Part shown: piece by piece, positions 48,204 through 56,880 of the stretch
How positions within the stretch are numbered: the stretch's first letter is position 1
Layout: the number at the start of each line of letters is the position of its first letter
Assembly (NCBI RefSeq): GCF_005893125.1
Contig: NZ_VCJS01000045.1
Span: 1-64,000 of the forward strand
From: Nonomuraea basaltis
GTDB lineage: Bacteria > Actinomycetota > Actinomycetes > Streptosporangiales > Streptosporangiaceae
Length of the DNA: 64,000 bases
Reading direction: 5' to 3'
Notes under the pieces: generated by a model
Told to the model about the DNA's origin: nothing
Database searches by the model: none
Seen by the model: the letters and a program-made list of their open reading frames with translations, nothing else
Translations under genes and position numbers: made by a program

Positions 48204-49403
48204 TCACCTCCGGGTATGGCTCTCCTGGGACTTGGCCGGGCAAAACTCGGCGGTGAGTACGTCGTTGAAGATGCTCAGGCCGCTCCAGTCGCCGTTGACC
48301 TGGCTGGTGATGATGTGCTTGCCGTCACGCGATCCCACGGCGTACGCCCATGAACCGTAGGTCGCGCCGGCGTTGCCCCAGACCGTGACGCCGCATGGCA
48401 GCTTCTGGGAGAAGACGCCCAGCCCGTAGCGGGTGTTGGGGATCCACGGGGGGCCGCCCTGGGTGGCGACGGTGGTGAACATCTCCCGCTGCTGGGCGGG
48501 TGGCAGCAGGCGTCCGCCCAGCAGTGCGCTGAAGAAGCGCTGGAGGTCGCCGGTGGTGGAGACGATGCCGCCGGCGACCCAGGCGAAGGACTGGTTCATC
48601 TCGGTCACGTCGTGGATCTTGGGGTTGGGCTCGGTGGAGAACAGGGTGGAGTAGTGCACGGGGTGCGTGCCGCGGATCTTCGCTTCGCTGCCGGGCAGGT
48701 AGGTGCTGGCCAGTCCCAGAGGGCGCAGGACGCGACGGGTGAGTTCGTCGCCGAAGGTCCTGCCGGTCGCCTTCTCGACGATCATGGCGGCCAGGTAGTA
48801 GTTGGTGTTGGAGTAGCCGAAGCCCTTGCCCGGCTCGTCGAAGTAGGGCGGGTTGGCCAGGCCGATCTTCACCAGTTGCTCGGGGGTGTAGGTGTCGTAG
48901 CGGTGCTTGTACCAGGCGGCCCCCACGCCTTTGGCGAAGAGCTCCTTGTCGTTGCCGTAGTTGAAGATGCCGCTGGTGTGGTTGAGCAGTTGCCGGATGG
49001 TGATCTTTCGGCCGTCGTAGCCGTTGCCCGTGACCAGGCCGGGCAGCCACTCCTCCACCGTGTCGTCGAGGCTCAGCTTGCCGTCGGCGGCCAGTTGCAG
49101 GACCACGGTTGCGGTGAACGCCTTGGTGGTGCTCCCGATCCGGAATCGCTCATGTTGCTGACGCTTACGACCGGTCTTGGTGTCGGACACGCCCGCCGAG
49201 CCGAACCACCTCCCACGGCGGTCGCGGACCTCGGCGACCATGCCGGGAGCGCCGCTCTTGGCCACTGCTTGATCAAGAGCACGCTGCACCTCGGCATGCC
49301 CGGGAGCAGACGACGCGGACGCCGCGGGGGCCGCCAAGGCGGCCCCCGCCACCGTCACTGCGGCAACGAGCAGCCCTGCCTTGGCGGAGAGGGATGTGGT
49401 CAT
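48204..49403 (-). CDS. Secreted serine hydrolase (beta-lactamase/DD-peptidase fold)
   Basis: A 399-residue exported hydrolase. The signal peptide covers residues 1-30 (MTTSLSAKAGLLVAAVTVAG, cut near PAASA). The active-site Ser is in RIGSTTKAFTATVVLQL (SxxK), the second element is Tyr-Ser-Asn in FGYSNTNYYLAA, and the third region is VTVWGNAGATYGSW, where the usual HTG is replaced by GNAG. Family members act on peptidoglycan precursors or esters. The altered third motif makes beta-lactam hydrolysis less likely. The start at 49403 has AAAGGA upstream. It is the 5' gene of a pair with the methyltransferase gene. Confidence 0.88.
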   Translation of the reverse strand: MTTSLSAKAGLLVAAVTVAGAALAAPAASASSAPGHAEVQRALDQAVAKSGAPGMVAEVRDRRGRWFGSAGVSDTKTGRKRQQHERFRIGSTTKAFTATVVLQLAADGKLSLDDTVEEWLPGLVTGNGYDGRKITIRQLLNHTSGIFNYGNDKELFAKGVGAAWYKHRYDTYTPEQLVKIGLANPPYFDEPGKGFGYSNTNYYLAAMIVEKATGRTFGDELTRRVLRPLGLASTYLPGSEAKIRGTHPVHYSTLFSTEPNPKIHDVTEMNQSFAWVAGGIVSTTGDLQRFFSALLGGRLLPPAQQREMFTTVATQGGPPWIPNTRYGLGVFSQKLPCGVTVWGNAGATYGSWAYAVGSRDGKHIITSQVNGDWSGLSIFNDVLTAEFCPAKSQESHTRR

Positions 49404-49619
49404 GTCAATTCCTTTCAGGAGATCAGCCCACATGGGCCCACCTCCATGTCGAGTTCATGAGGTCAACGGAGGGTTTCAGGGCGCCATCTGGCGCGGCTTC
49501 GTGGCCTCGGCAGGCGCGGCGATGGCGCGTTTGGCGGTGACGATCACTCGTACGGTGGCCGCTGATGAGTGAGGAAGGGCGTCATGAGGCTGCTCCAATC
49601 GCAGCGATGAACAGCCTCG

Positions 49620-49830
49620 TTCAGGTGGCCTCGATCGCGACAGAGTGCTTGTTTGCGTTCGGCAAAAAGCTAACTTGCTTTTACAAAACCGTCAACACAA
49701 ATGACTTCATTTCTCCGTACCAGCAGGGAAAATCGGTCGAGTCTTGCAATGAATATGAAGGCGAATGCAAATGCCGACCCGACATGCTTGCAATGAGATG
49801 TCTGCGAACGCAATACTGTCCATCCCACCC
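49620..49830. other. Low-GC intergenic region with repeats
   Basis: No gene is seen from 49404 to 49874. Its central 200 bases are clearly lower in GC than the rest of the window. They hold CTTGCAATGA twice (49743-49752 and 49789-49798) and a long-range inverted pair, TTGCGTTCG at 49653-49661 and CGAACGCAA at 49805-49813. It sits between a divergent secreted hydrolase and a regulator gene, so it probably carries both promoters and binding sites for the regulator. Confidence 0.5.
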
Positions 49831-49874
49831 CGCAGACGCGTCGAGCGGACCAGAGCAACAGGAGGCGAGCACCG

Positions 49875-50600
49875 ATGCCTGGAGGCAGGTTGACCCACCA
49901 GGACCGCCGGCAGATCGCCGAAGGACTGGCCCAAGGACACACCTACACCGAGATCGCCAGGCGCCTGGAACGGCCGATCTCGACCATCACCCGGGAGGTG
50001 ACCCGCAACGGCGGAGCCGGCGGCTACCAGGCCGACCAGGCGCATCAGGCAACCGAAAGCCGTGCTCGCCGACGCAGGCCGACCCCGGTCCCGGCGGCAC
50101 CGGCCGCCCCCGACGCGCACGGGCGGGACCCCGAAGCGGTCCACGAATTGGAGGAGCGATTCACCACGTTGATGATCAACACGGGGCTGCCGCGCATGAC
50201 CGCCCGGGTGGTCACCTGCCTGTACACCACCGACAGCGGCAGCCTGACCGCCGCCGAGCTCGTCCAGCGCCTTCAGGTCAGCCCCGCCTCCATCTCCAAG
50301 GCCATCGGCGAGCTCGAACAGCAGGAGCTGATCCGGCGGGAACGCGACCCCCGTCGGCGACGCGACCGGTACGTCATCGACGCCGACGCCTGGTTCCGAG
50401 GCTGGATGGCCAGCGCCCGCCAGAACGTCATGCTGGCGGATTCCGCCCGCGACGGAGCCGAGATCCTCGGCGCCGCCACACCCGCCGGCATCCGGTTGCA
50501 GGACATCAGCCAGTTCTTCGAGCATGTCGGGCACGCCATGCTCGAGGCGGCCGCGGAGTGGCGGCAGGCCTATTTCGCGAGGCGAACGACAGATGGTTAG
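49875..50600 (+). CDS. Regulator: IS30-type HTH fused to a MarR/GbsR domain
   Basis: A 241-residue protein with an odd architecture. Residues 1-55 are the HTH_38 of IS30-family transposases: GGRLTHQDRRQIAEGLAQGH, YTEIARRLERPISTITREVT. A Pro/Arg-rich linker follows. Residues 95-240 are a GbsR/MarR-type winged helix: LTAAELVQRLQVSPASISKA is the second DNA-binding helix, and ERDPRRRRDRYVIDADAW the wing. AGGAGG precedes the ATG. The transposase catalytic domain is absent, so it is a DNA-binding regulator with two DNA-binding modules. It likely acts on the low-GC repeats upstream. The target gene is unknown. Confidence 0.85.
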   Translation: MPGGRLTHQDRRQIAEGLAQGHTYTEIARRLERPISTITREVTRNGGAGGYQADQAHQATESRARRRRPTPVPAAPAAPDAHGRDPEAVHELEERFTTLMINTGLPRMTARVVTCLYTTDSGSLTAAELVQRLQVSPASISKAIGELEQQELIRRERDPRRRRDRYVIDADAWFRGWMASARQNVMLADSARDGAEILGAATPAGIRLQDISQFFEHVGHAMLEAAAEWRQAYFARRTTDG

Positions 50601-50752
50601 TACGGCGAAGCGCTTGCGCCACTTCGTCCAGGTCGGCAGGAGAGACAGATCGCCGCAGCGGGCTGGTGCGAGCTCGGGCGTGTGCCCGCTCGAAACGGGC
50701 ACAGCCCGCAACCGGTGATCACGTCGGCGATCAACCGACGACAGGGACCTGC

Positions 50753-51703
50753 TCAGCTCCCCTTTATCTTCGAGGCGTTGTCGGCCAGCCAGTCGTCGAA
50801 GCTTTTGAGTGCCGGGTTGAGCTCGCGCAGCTTGTTCAGATCGCGGGCGGCGGTGAACTCCTGGTCGAAGTCGCCGTAGTACTGAAACATGTTGGCGAGC
50901 TCCTCGGCGGCCGGGATGTCGAGGGAACGGAAGACGTCGTAGGGCACCGGCTGGAAGCGCACCGGCTCGCCGAGCGCGGTCTCGAACTTCGTCGCGTACT
51001 GCGCTCCGGTCAGATGGTCGCCGGCCAGGCCGATGGTCTCGCCGACGAACCGGTCGCCCCCCTTGAAGATGGCGAGGGTAGTCCGGCCGATGTCGTTGAC
51101 GTCTACGCCGGAGAGGAGCTTGCCGTCCTCGATCGGCAGGGTCAGTGTCAGCACGCCGTCCTCGGCGCGCTGGGGGCCGAGGCCCTGGAGGAAGCCCTGG
51201 AAGAAGAAGGTGGTGTTCAGGAAGGTCGTCGGCACACCGGCCTGTCGGAACAGTTCGTTTGCCTCGCCCTTGGCGTCGAAGTGCGGCACGTTGTACTTGT
51301 CCTGGAGGACGGGCATCCGCTCGTCCTCCAGCGGCAGCAGTTCGCGGGTGTCCTCCAGCGTCGACCAGACCACGTGGCGGATCCCCGTCGCCTTGGCTGC
51401 CCGTGCCAGAACGTTGACCTCCTCGGTTTCCTTCGCTGCCGAGCCATGTGCCCAGAAGTTGGTGACCAGGAAAGCGCCGTAGGCACCTTCGAACGCCTTG
51501 TGCACGCTCGGCTCGTCATAGAAGTCCGCCTGGACGACCTCCGCCCCGAGTGCGGCCAGTTCCATGGCGGCGGATGAGTCGGGGTTTCTGGTGAGCGCGC
51601 GCACCGCGAAGCCCGAATCCGGGTCGGCCAGGATTGCCCGTGCGACGCCGCCGCCCTGGGCGCCCGTTGCTCCGGTGACCGCGATGACCTTCTTGTCGTT
51701 CAT
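50753..51703 (-). CDS. NmrA-like NAD(P)-binding protein
   Basis: A 316-residue atypical SDR: VIAVTGATGAQGGGVARAIL is the nucleotide-binding motif, followed by FAVRALTRNPDS, DFYDEPSVHKAFEGAYGAFLV and HVVWSTLEDTREL. This is the NmrA/HSCARG group, which binds NADPH as a redox sensor or reduces quinone-like compounds. The catalytic tyrosine seems absent. It is divergent from the MarR gene at 52019; shared motifs at 51733-51778 and 51986-51998 suggest that MarR controls it. The start at 51703 follows AGGGGTAG. Confidence 0.88.
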   Translation of the reverse strand: MNDKKVIAVTGATGAQGGGVARAILADPDSGFAVRALTRNPDSSAAMELAALGAEVVQADFYDEPSVHKAFEGAYGAFLVTNFWAHGSAAKETEEVNVLARAAKATGIRHVVWSTLEDTRELLPLEDERMPVLQDKYNVPHFDAKGEANELFRQAGVPTTFLNTTFFFQGFLQGLGPQRAEDGVLTLTLPIEDGKLLSGVDVNDIGRTTLAIFKGGDRFVGETIGLAGDHLTGAQYATKFETALGEPVRFQPVPYDVFRSLDIPAAEELANMFQYYGDFDQEFTAARDLNKLRELNPALKSFDDWLADNASKIKGS

Positions 51704-51732
51704 GGCTACTACCCCTGTCCGATGAGAACTAT

Positions 51733-51998
51733 GTTGATGTATCAACCAACCTAGGACCAGAAATGATGACACGTCAACTTCTTCAGTTGAGTTTCGGCCA
51801 TGAGCGACTCCGGCTGGCCGACCGAGGGCCGGCAGCGGCCGTGGCGGGCTTCATCGCCATGCAGGCCGCGCTGGTCGGACGCCTGAACGCACCTGCACGT
51901 CGCGCCGGTCATCGTCGCCGTCACCCCAGAGCCATCAGCGCATCCAGGGCATCATGACGTATCTCCTAACATTCGCGACGACCAGATGACCCGTCAAC
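51733..51998. promoter_or_regulatory. Candidate MarR operators between divergent genes
   Basis: Two motifs recur in the 315-base gap between the NmrA and MarR genes. GTTGAT-GT-ATCAAC at 51733-51746 is an inverted repeat before the NmrA-like gene. The 13-mer ATGACACGTCAAC at 51766-51778 returns with one change as ATGACCCGTCAAC at 51986-51998, just before the MarR start at 52019. A shared operator for autorepression and control of the neighbour is the simplest reading. No gene is apparent between them. Confidence 0.5.
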
Positions 51999-52018
51999 AA
52001 CTTGTTACACTGATGCCT

Positions 52019-52486
52019 ATGGCTGAGACACCGCGCTGGCTCACCGAGACGGAGCAGCATGCCTGGCGCAGCTTCGTCCGGGTGCAGGAAAAGCTCTCCG
52101 GCCGGCTGGCCCGCCAGGTGCAGGCCGAGTCCGGCCTGTCCGCCGCCGACTACGGAGTGCTCGTCCACCTCACCGAGGTGCCCGAGGGCCGGCTGCGCTT
52201 CCTGGAGCTGGCCAAGGCGGTGGAATGGGAAAAGAGCCGGATGTCCCACCACATCGGGCGGATGGCCAAGCGCGGCCTGGTCGTCCGGGAGGAATGCGTC
52301 GATGACGGACGCGGGGCGTTCGTCATCGTCACTCCCGCCGGCCGCGAGGCCATCGCGGCCGCGGCCCCCCGCCATGTCGAAGCAGTCCGCCGCCTGTTCA
52401 TCGACCCGCTCACCCCGGCAGAGCTTGCCATGCTCGCCCAGATCTCGAACCGCATCCTCGAAGCGCTGGAGAAGGACTGCGCGTGA
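52019..52486 (+). CDS. MarR-family transcriptional regulator
   Basis: A 155-residue MarR protein: LSAADYGVLVHLTEVPEG, the recognition region LELAKAVEWEKSRMSHHIGR and the wing VVREECVDDGRGAFVIVT. Autoregulation is suggested by the repeats before it. I start at the ATG at 52019; an in-frame ATG at 51986 lies inside the operator motif. It is divergent from the NmrA-like gene, its likely target. The ligand is unknown, probably a phenolic or quinone compound by family habit. Confidence 0.9.
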   Translation: MAETPRWLTETEQHAWRSFVRVQEKLSGRLARQVQAESGLSAADYGVLVHLTEVPEGRLRFLELAKAVEWEKSRMSHHIGRMAKRGLVVREECVDDGRGAFVIVTPAGREAIAAAAPRHVEAVRRLFIDPLTPAELAMLAQISNRILEALEKDCA

Positions 52487-52535
52487 GCACGACGCCAACG
52501 CACTGACCGCCGACCAACGACACACCGCGGGGCGG

Positions 52536-52862
52536 CTACAGTTCGCCGCGCCTCGACAGCTCGATCTCCGTCTCCAGCAGATGCTCGTCCAGCGGCGGCA
52601 CCGACACCTGCTCCGTCCACGCCACCAGGAGACGGACGAACTCCTCGCTGTACTCCTGCTCCACCTGCCCGTGCACGTGGAACCACGTGATCAGCGGGGC
52701 CGCGCCCGGCGCGGCGGCGTCGCACGTCGCGCACAGCACGAACCCGGTGCGGCCTTCCACTGCGGTGCCGCCAGTGTTTGTCCACCCGTACGGCACCCGC
52801 GCCGACAACAGCGCCTCATCCCCACAACGAGGGCATGCGGGCACCTCCACCGTTGTGAGCAC
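52536..52862 (-). CDS. DUF6300 family protein with two CxxC pairs
   Basis: A 108-residue small protein. CPRCGDEALLSARVPYGWTN and VLCATCDAA give two CxxC pairs, most likely a zinc ribbon; the rest, PLITWFHVHGQVEQEYSE and the helix ending ELSRRGEL, follows the DUF6300 pattern known only from actinomycetes. No function is known. It is the gene before dnaE on the same strand, but 14 bases after its end, so it might be read from the dnaE transcript. Confidence 0.75.
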   Translation of the reverse strand: MLTTVEVPACPRCGDEALLSARVPYGWTNTGGTAVEGRTGFVLCATCDAAAPGAAPLITWFHVHGQVEQEYSEEFVRLLVAWTEQVSVPPLDEHLLETEIELSRRGEL

Positions 52863-52876
52863 ATCGACGCGCCGCT

Positions 52877-55800
52877 TCAGAGCGCGATCGCTTCCGGCCC
52901 GAGCAGCGCCTTCACATCCGCGGCGAAACTGGGCTCGGCGTTGACCGGGAAGTCCGGCACATCCATCACCATCGTCTTCCCGGCCGACCGCTTCAGGTTG
53001 ATGTGCAACGGCACCTTGCCCTCGTGCAGTTTCAGCACGTGCCGCAGCTCCTCCAGCAGTTGCGGGGTGACCCGTTCTTCCCGCACCAGGAGGGTGATCG
53101 GGGCGCCGGTGTCGCTGTTGACGCCCGACACGTCGATCAGGGCGAGATCCGTCGCGAAGATGGAGATGGCGCCGTCTCGGTTATTGATCTGTCCGCGCAC
53201 CGCTACCACGATGTCCTCGCGCAGCGATTCGGCGTACAGCACGTAGCTCTTGGGGAAGAACAGGCACTCGATGGCGGCGTCCATGTCCTCGACCGTGATG
53301 ATCGCCCACGTGTTCCCCGCCTTGTTGACTCTCCTGTCCACCTTAGTGATCAAGCCGGACACGCTGACGTCCCCGCGATCGTCGCGGCCGGATTCGAGCA
53401 GGTCGGCGATCGTGGTGTCCCGATTCCGGGCCAGGAGGCGTTCCGCACCTGCCAGCGGATGGTCCGACACGTACAGGCCGAGCATCTCCCGCTCGAAGTC
53501 GAGCTTCGTCTTCTTGTCCCACTCCATGTCGGGGACCGTGACGGTGAACACCTCGTCGGCGCCGGCGTCGGCCAGGCCGCCGAACAGCGAATCCTGGCCG
53601 TGCGCTTCCTGCTTTTTGATGCTGGTGACCTGCTCGATGGCCTGCTCGTGGACCATGAGCAGGCCCTTGCGCGGGTGGTCGAGCGAGTCGAACGCGCCCG
53701 CCTTGATCAACGATTCGATGACGCGCTTGTTGCAGGCGGTCAGCGGGATCTTGGCGAGGAAGTCGTTGAAGTCGGTGAAGAGGCCCTTCTCCTTGCGGGC
53801 CTTCACGATCGCTTCGACGACGTTCTCACCGACGTTGCGGACCGCGCCCATGCCGAACCGCACCTGGGTGTCGCCGACCGCCACGAAGTCGAGCTGGCTG
53901 TCGTTGACGTCCGGCGGCAGGACCTGGATGCCCATCTTGCGGCACTCGGCGAGGTAGACGGCCGCCTTGTCCTTGTCGTCTCCCACGGAGGTCAGCAGGG
54001 CGGCCATGTACTCGGCGGGGTAGTTGGCCTTCAGGTACGCGGTCCAGTAGGCGACCAGGCCGTAACCGGCGGTGTGGGACTTGTTGAAGGCGTAGCCGGA
54101 GAACGGCACCATGACGTCCCACAGCGCGCGGATCGCCTCATCTGAGTAGCCGTTGGCGCGCATGCCGGCGGAGAACTTGTCCCACTCGGCGTCCAGGACC
54201 TCTTTCTTCTTCTTGCCCATGGCGCGGCGCAGCATGTCGGCGCCGCCCAGGGTGTAACCCGCGAGCTCGCGGGCGACGGCCATGATCTGCTCTTGGTAGA
54301 CGAGCAGGTGGAAGGTGGTACCGAGGATCGGTTCGAGTGCGTCCTTCAGCTCCGGGTGGATGGGGTCCACCTCTTGGCGGCCGTTCTTGCGGTGCGCGTA
54401 GTTGGTGTGCGCGTTGGCCGCCATCGGGCCCGGCCGGTACAGGGCGAGTACGGCGGCGATGTCCTCGAACCGGGTCGGTTCCATCAACTTGAGGAGCTGC
54501 CGCATGGGGCCGCCGTCGAGCTGGAACACGCCGAGCGTGTCCCCGCGGGCCATCAGTTGGTAGGTCTTCTTGTCGTCGAGCGGCATGGTCAGGGTGTCGA
54601 GCTTGATACCCCGATTCTGCTCGATGATCTTGATGGCGTGGTCGATGATGCCCAGGTTCCGCAGCCCCAGGAAGTCCATCTTGACCAGGCCCATGTCTTC
54701 ACAGGACGGGTAGTCGAACCCGGTGATGATCACCTTGTCCTTGTCCCGCATATGCAAGGGGATCAGGTCCATCAGCGGCGTCGAGGACAGGATGACCGCG
54801 GCAGCGTGCACGCCGGTGCCGCGGATCAGCCCTTCGATGCCGCGGCCGGTGTCGATCACCTTCTTCACGTCCGGGTCGGTGTCGTACAGGGCGCGGATCT
54901 CGGTGCCCTCGTTGTAGCGAGGGTGGTCCTCGTTGAACAGGTCCGCCAGGGGGACGCCCTTGCCCATGACATCCGGCGGCATCGCCTTAGTGATCTTGTC
55001 GCCGACTGCGAACGGGTAGCCGAGGATTCTGCTCGCGTCCTTGACGGCGGCCTTGGCCTTGATCGTGCCGAACGTGTTGACCTGGGCGGTCATCGGGCTG
55101 CCGTACTTCTCGGTGACGTAGTTGACCATCCGGTCCCGGTGGCGGTCGTCGAAGTCGAGGTCGACGTCCGGCGGGTTGATCCGCTCCGGGTTCAGGAACC
55201 GCTCGAAAAGCAACCCATGCTCGAGCGGGTCAAGCTCGGTGATGCGGGTGGCGTAGGCGACGATCGATCCGGTGGCGCTTCCACGGCCGGGCCCGACCGG
55301 GATGCCGTTGTCCCGCGCGTAGCGGCAGATGTCGGCCACGACGAGGAAGTAGGAGGAGAATCCCATCGGGCCGATGACCTTCATCTCGGTCTCGTACCGC
55401 TCCAGCACCTCGGCGGGGACCGGGGTGCCGTACCGCATCTCCAGGCCGTTCTCCACCTCCTTGCGCAGCCACGACTCCTGGGTCTCCCCTTCAGGGACGT
55501 CGGGGTAGTCCGGCATCCGGTCCACCTGCTTGAACACGTCGCTGTAGTCGCCGACCATCTCGGCGACGAGCAGCGTGTTGTCGCACGCCTCCGGCAGTTC
55601 GGGGAACAGCGCGTACATCTCGTCGGCCGACTTGAGGTAGTAGCCGGAGCCGTTGAACCGGAACCGGTTCGGGTCGTCCTTGTTCTTGCCGACACCGACG
55701 CACAGCAGGCTGTCGTGCGCGTCGGCCTGGTCCTCGGTCACGTAGTGGGAGTCGTTGGTGGCCAGCAGCGGGATGTTGAGCTGCTTGGCCAGCCGCAGCA

Positions 55801-56431
55801 GATCAGCCCGGACCTCACGCTCGATGTTGATGCCGTGGTCCATCAACTCGAGGAAGTAGTTCTCCCGGCCGAAGATCTCCTGGTACTCGCCGGCGACCTT
55901 GACGGCCTCGTCGTACTGGCCAAGCCGCAGCCGCGTCTGTACCGCCCCGGACGGGCAGCCGGTGGTGGCGATGATGCCGGACCCGTGCTGCGAGATCAGC
56001 TCCTGGTCCATGCGGGGTTTGCCGTAGTAGCCCTCGATCGACGCCAGCGACGACAGCCGGAACAGGTTCCGCAGCCCGTCCGCGTCTTTGGCCCACATGG
56101 TCATGTGGGTGTACCGGCCGCCGCCGGAGACATCCTTGCCGCCCTCGCCGTCCGCCACACCGGTCTCAGCGCGCTGTCCCCAGAAGACCTGCTTCTTGAA
56201 GTACCGCGAAGCGGGCGCCACGTACGCTTCGATGCCAACGATCGGCTTGACCGGGCTGCCCTTCGCCACCTTCTGGAACTCGTACGCCCCGAACATGTTG
56301 CCGTGATCTGACATCGCGATCGCCGACATGCCCAGCCGTTCGGCTTCCTTGAATAGCGGCTTCATCTTGGCCGCCCCGTCCAACATGCTGTACTCGGTGT
56401 GCACGTGCAGATGCACGAAGGACTTGCTCAC
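52877..56431 (-). CDS. dnaE: DNA polymerase III alpha subunit (DnaE1 type)
   Basis: The 1184-residue replicative polymerase, of normal length. The PHP domain opens at SFVHLHVHTEYSMLDG and SDHGNMFGAYEF. The polymerase catalytic aspartates are in PPDVDLDFDDRHRD, with GPGRGSATGSIVAYATR nearby. The C-terminal OB-fold and tau-binding region includes IECLFFPKSYVLY. The GTG at 56431 is chosen because AAGGGGA precedes it; an ATG six codons upstream is possible. It copies the chromosome as part of the holoenzyme. It is the clearest core gene in the window. Long antisense frames over it are only codon-bias shadows. Confidence 0.95.
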   Translation of the reverse strand: MSKSFVHLHVHTEYSMLDGAAKMKPLFKEAERLGMSAIAMSDHGNMFGAYEFQKVAKGSPVKPIVGIEAYVAPASRYFKKQVFWGQRAETGVADGEGGKDVSGGGRYTHMTMWAKDADGLRNLFRLSSLASIEGYYGKPRMDQELISQHGSGIIATTGCPSGAVQTRLRLGQYDEAVKVAGEYQEIFGRENYFLELMDHGINIEREVRADLLRLAKQLNIPLLATNDSHYVTEDQADAHDSLLCVGVGKNKDDPNRFRFNGSGYYLKSADEMYALFPELPEACDNTLLVAEMVGDYSDVFKQVDRMPDYPDVPEGETQESWLRKEVENGLEMRYGTPVPAEVLERYETEMKVIGPMGFSSYFLVVADICRYARDNGIPVGPGRGSATGSIVAYATRITELDPLEHGLLFERFLNPERINPPDVDLDFDDRHRDRMVNYVTEKYGSPMTAQVNTFGTIKAKAAVKDASRILGYPFAVGDKITKAMPPDVMGKGVPLADLFNEDHPRYNEGTEIRALYDTDPDVKKVIDTGRGIEGLIRGTGVHAAAVILSSTPLMDLIPLHMRDKDKVIITGFDYPSCEDMGLVKMDFLGLRNLGIIDHAIKIIEQNRGIKLDTLTMPLDDKKTYQLMARGDTLGVFQLDGGPMRQLLKLMEPTRFEDIAAVLALYRPGPMAANAHTNYAHRKNGRQEVDPIHPELKDALEPILGTTFHLLVYQEQIMAVARELAGYTLGGADMLRRAMGKKKKEVLDAEWDKFSAGMRANGYSDEAIRALWDVMVPFSGYAFNKSHTAGYGLVAYWTAYLKANYPAEYMAALLTSVGDDKDKAAVYLAECRKMGIQVLPPDVNDSQLDFVAVGDTQVRFGMGAVRNVGENVVEAIVKARKEKGLFTDFNDFLAKIPLTACNKRVIESLIKAGAFDSLDHPRKGLLMVHEQAIEQVTSIKKQEAHGQDSLFGGLADAGADEVFTVTVPDMEWDKKTKLDFEREMLGLYVSDHPLAGAERLLARNRDTTIADLLESGRDDRGDVSVSGLITKVDRRVNKAGNTWAIITVEDMDAAIECLFFPKSYVLYAESLREDIVVAVRGQINNRDGAISIFATDLALIDVSGVNSDTGAPITLLVREERVTPQLLEELRHVLKLHEGKVPLHINLKRSAGKTMVMDVPDFPVNAEPSFAADVKALLGPEAIAL

Positions 56432-56604
56432 CCGTTCCCCTTCACCCATCGCCCCGGCCGACTTATCGCATGAGCCTATTCCGTCGCATGGGGCTGTTGG
56501 GGCATTGCGCCCAACCGATCAGCACCTTGTTGCCGCCCTGTTGCCGACGCTGCGTACATGATCCGCCACGCCGTCTCTGAACTGCGGAAACATGCTGTGC
56601 GAGC

Positions 56605-56709
56605 AGAGGAGACGGCGGCCTCCACCGGGACGACGAGCGCCAACGCTGGATCGCCACCGCCGGCCTCGGCTACGGCCCCGGCGGCAGACGCATCGTGAAA
56701 CGCGGCAGC
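56605..56709 (+). pseudogene. Site-specific integrase remnant (N-terminal AP2-like piece)
   Basis: The 448-base gap after dnaE contains on the plus strand RGDGGLHRDDERQRWIATAG then LGYGPGGRRIVKRGS, the start of tyrosine integrases of actinomycete integrative elements (the RGDGGLYWDE...RQRWIATVSLG...KRIVKRGSG pattern). No start codon, SAM-like or catalytic domain follows, so only the arm-binding piece survives. It implies that an element once integrated, or still has one end, near here. The rest of the gap shows only the promoter of the RHH gene. Confidence 0.65.
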
Positions 56710-56850
56710 GTCGTGGTGCGGCCGAATGGTGGGGGTGCGACCGGCTTTGGCCTTGGTGCAGCACAGTCCTTGGCACTCATGGGCTTCCCGTCCTCCTCGT
56801 CATCATTGACCAAGTGACGTCATTAACGACACCAGCAGAGCGCCTTGTCA

Positions 56851-56880
56851 TGACGCCGCTATGATGTCATAGTGGCGTCA
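56851..56880. promoter_or_regulatory. Thirty-base palindrome over the RHH promoter and start
   Basis: TGACGCCGCTATGA (56851-56864) and TCATAGTGGCGTCA (56867-56880) are inverted copies with one mismatch and a two-base spacer. TATGAT at 56860-56865, inside it, is a likely -10 box, and the right arm ends on the A of the gene's ATG. A related TGACGTCAT lies upstream at 56813-56821. An operator like this suits autorepression by the ribbon-helix-helix protein encoded just after it. Confidence 0.75.

Noticed and set aside
48204..49403. A true beta-lactamase
   Set aside because: It has the SxxK and YxN motifs, but the third motif is not KTG or HTG, and the closest family is DD-peptidase/esterase.
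49565..51577. Plus-strand frame of 670 codons
   Set aside because: It runs through the low-GC gap and then antisense to the NmrA-like gene; no consistent protein family.
51763..51957. A 64-codon plus-strand gene starting near the second MarR motif
   Set aside because: The start is similar to that of the MarR gene only because of the shared operator motif; the body has no protein-like sequence.
54293..56311. Antisense open frame of 672 codons over dnaE
   Set aside because: It is a shadow of the biased third codon position of dnaE. It has no family-like motifs and is His/Arg/Asp-rich as such shadows are.
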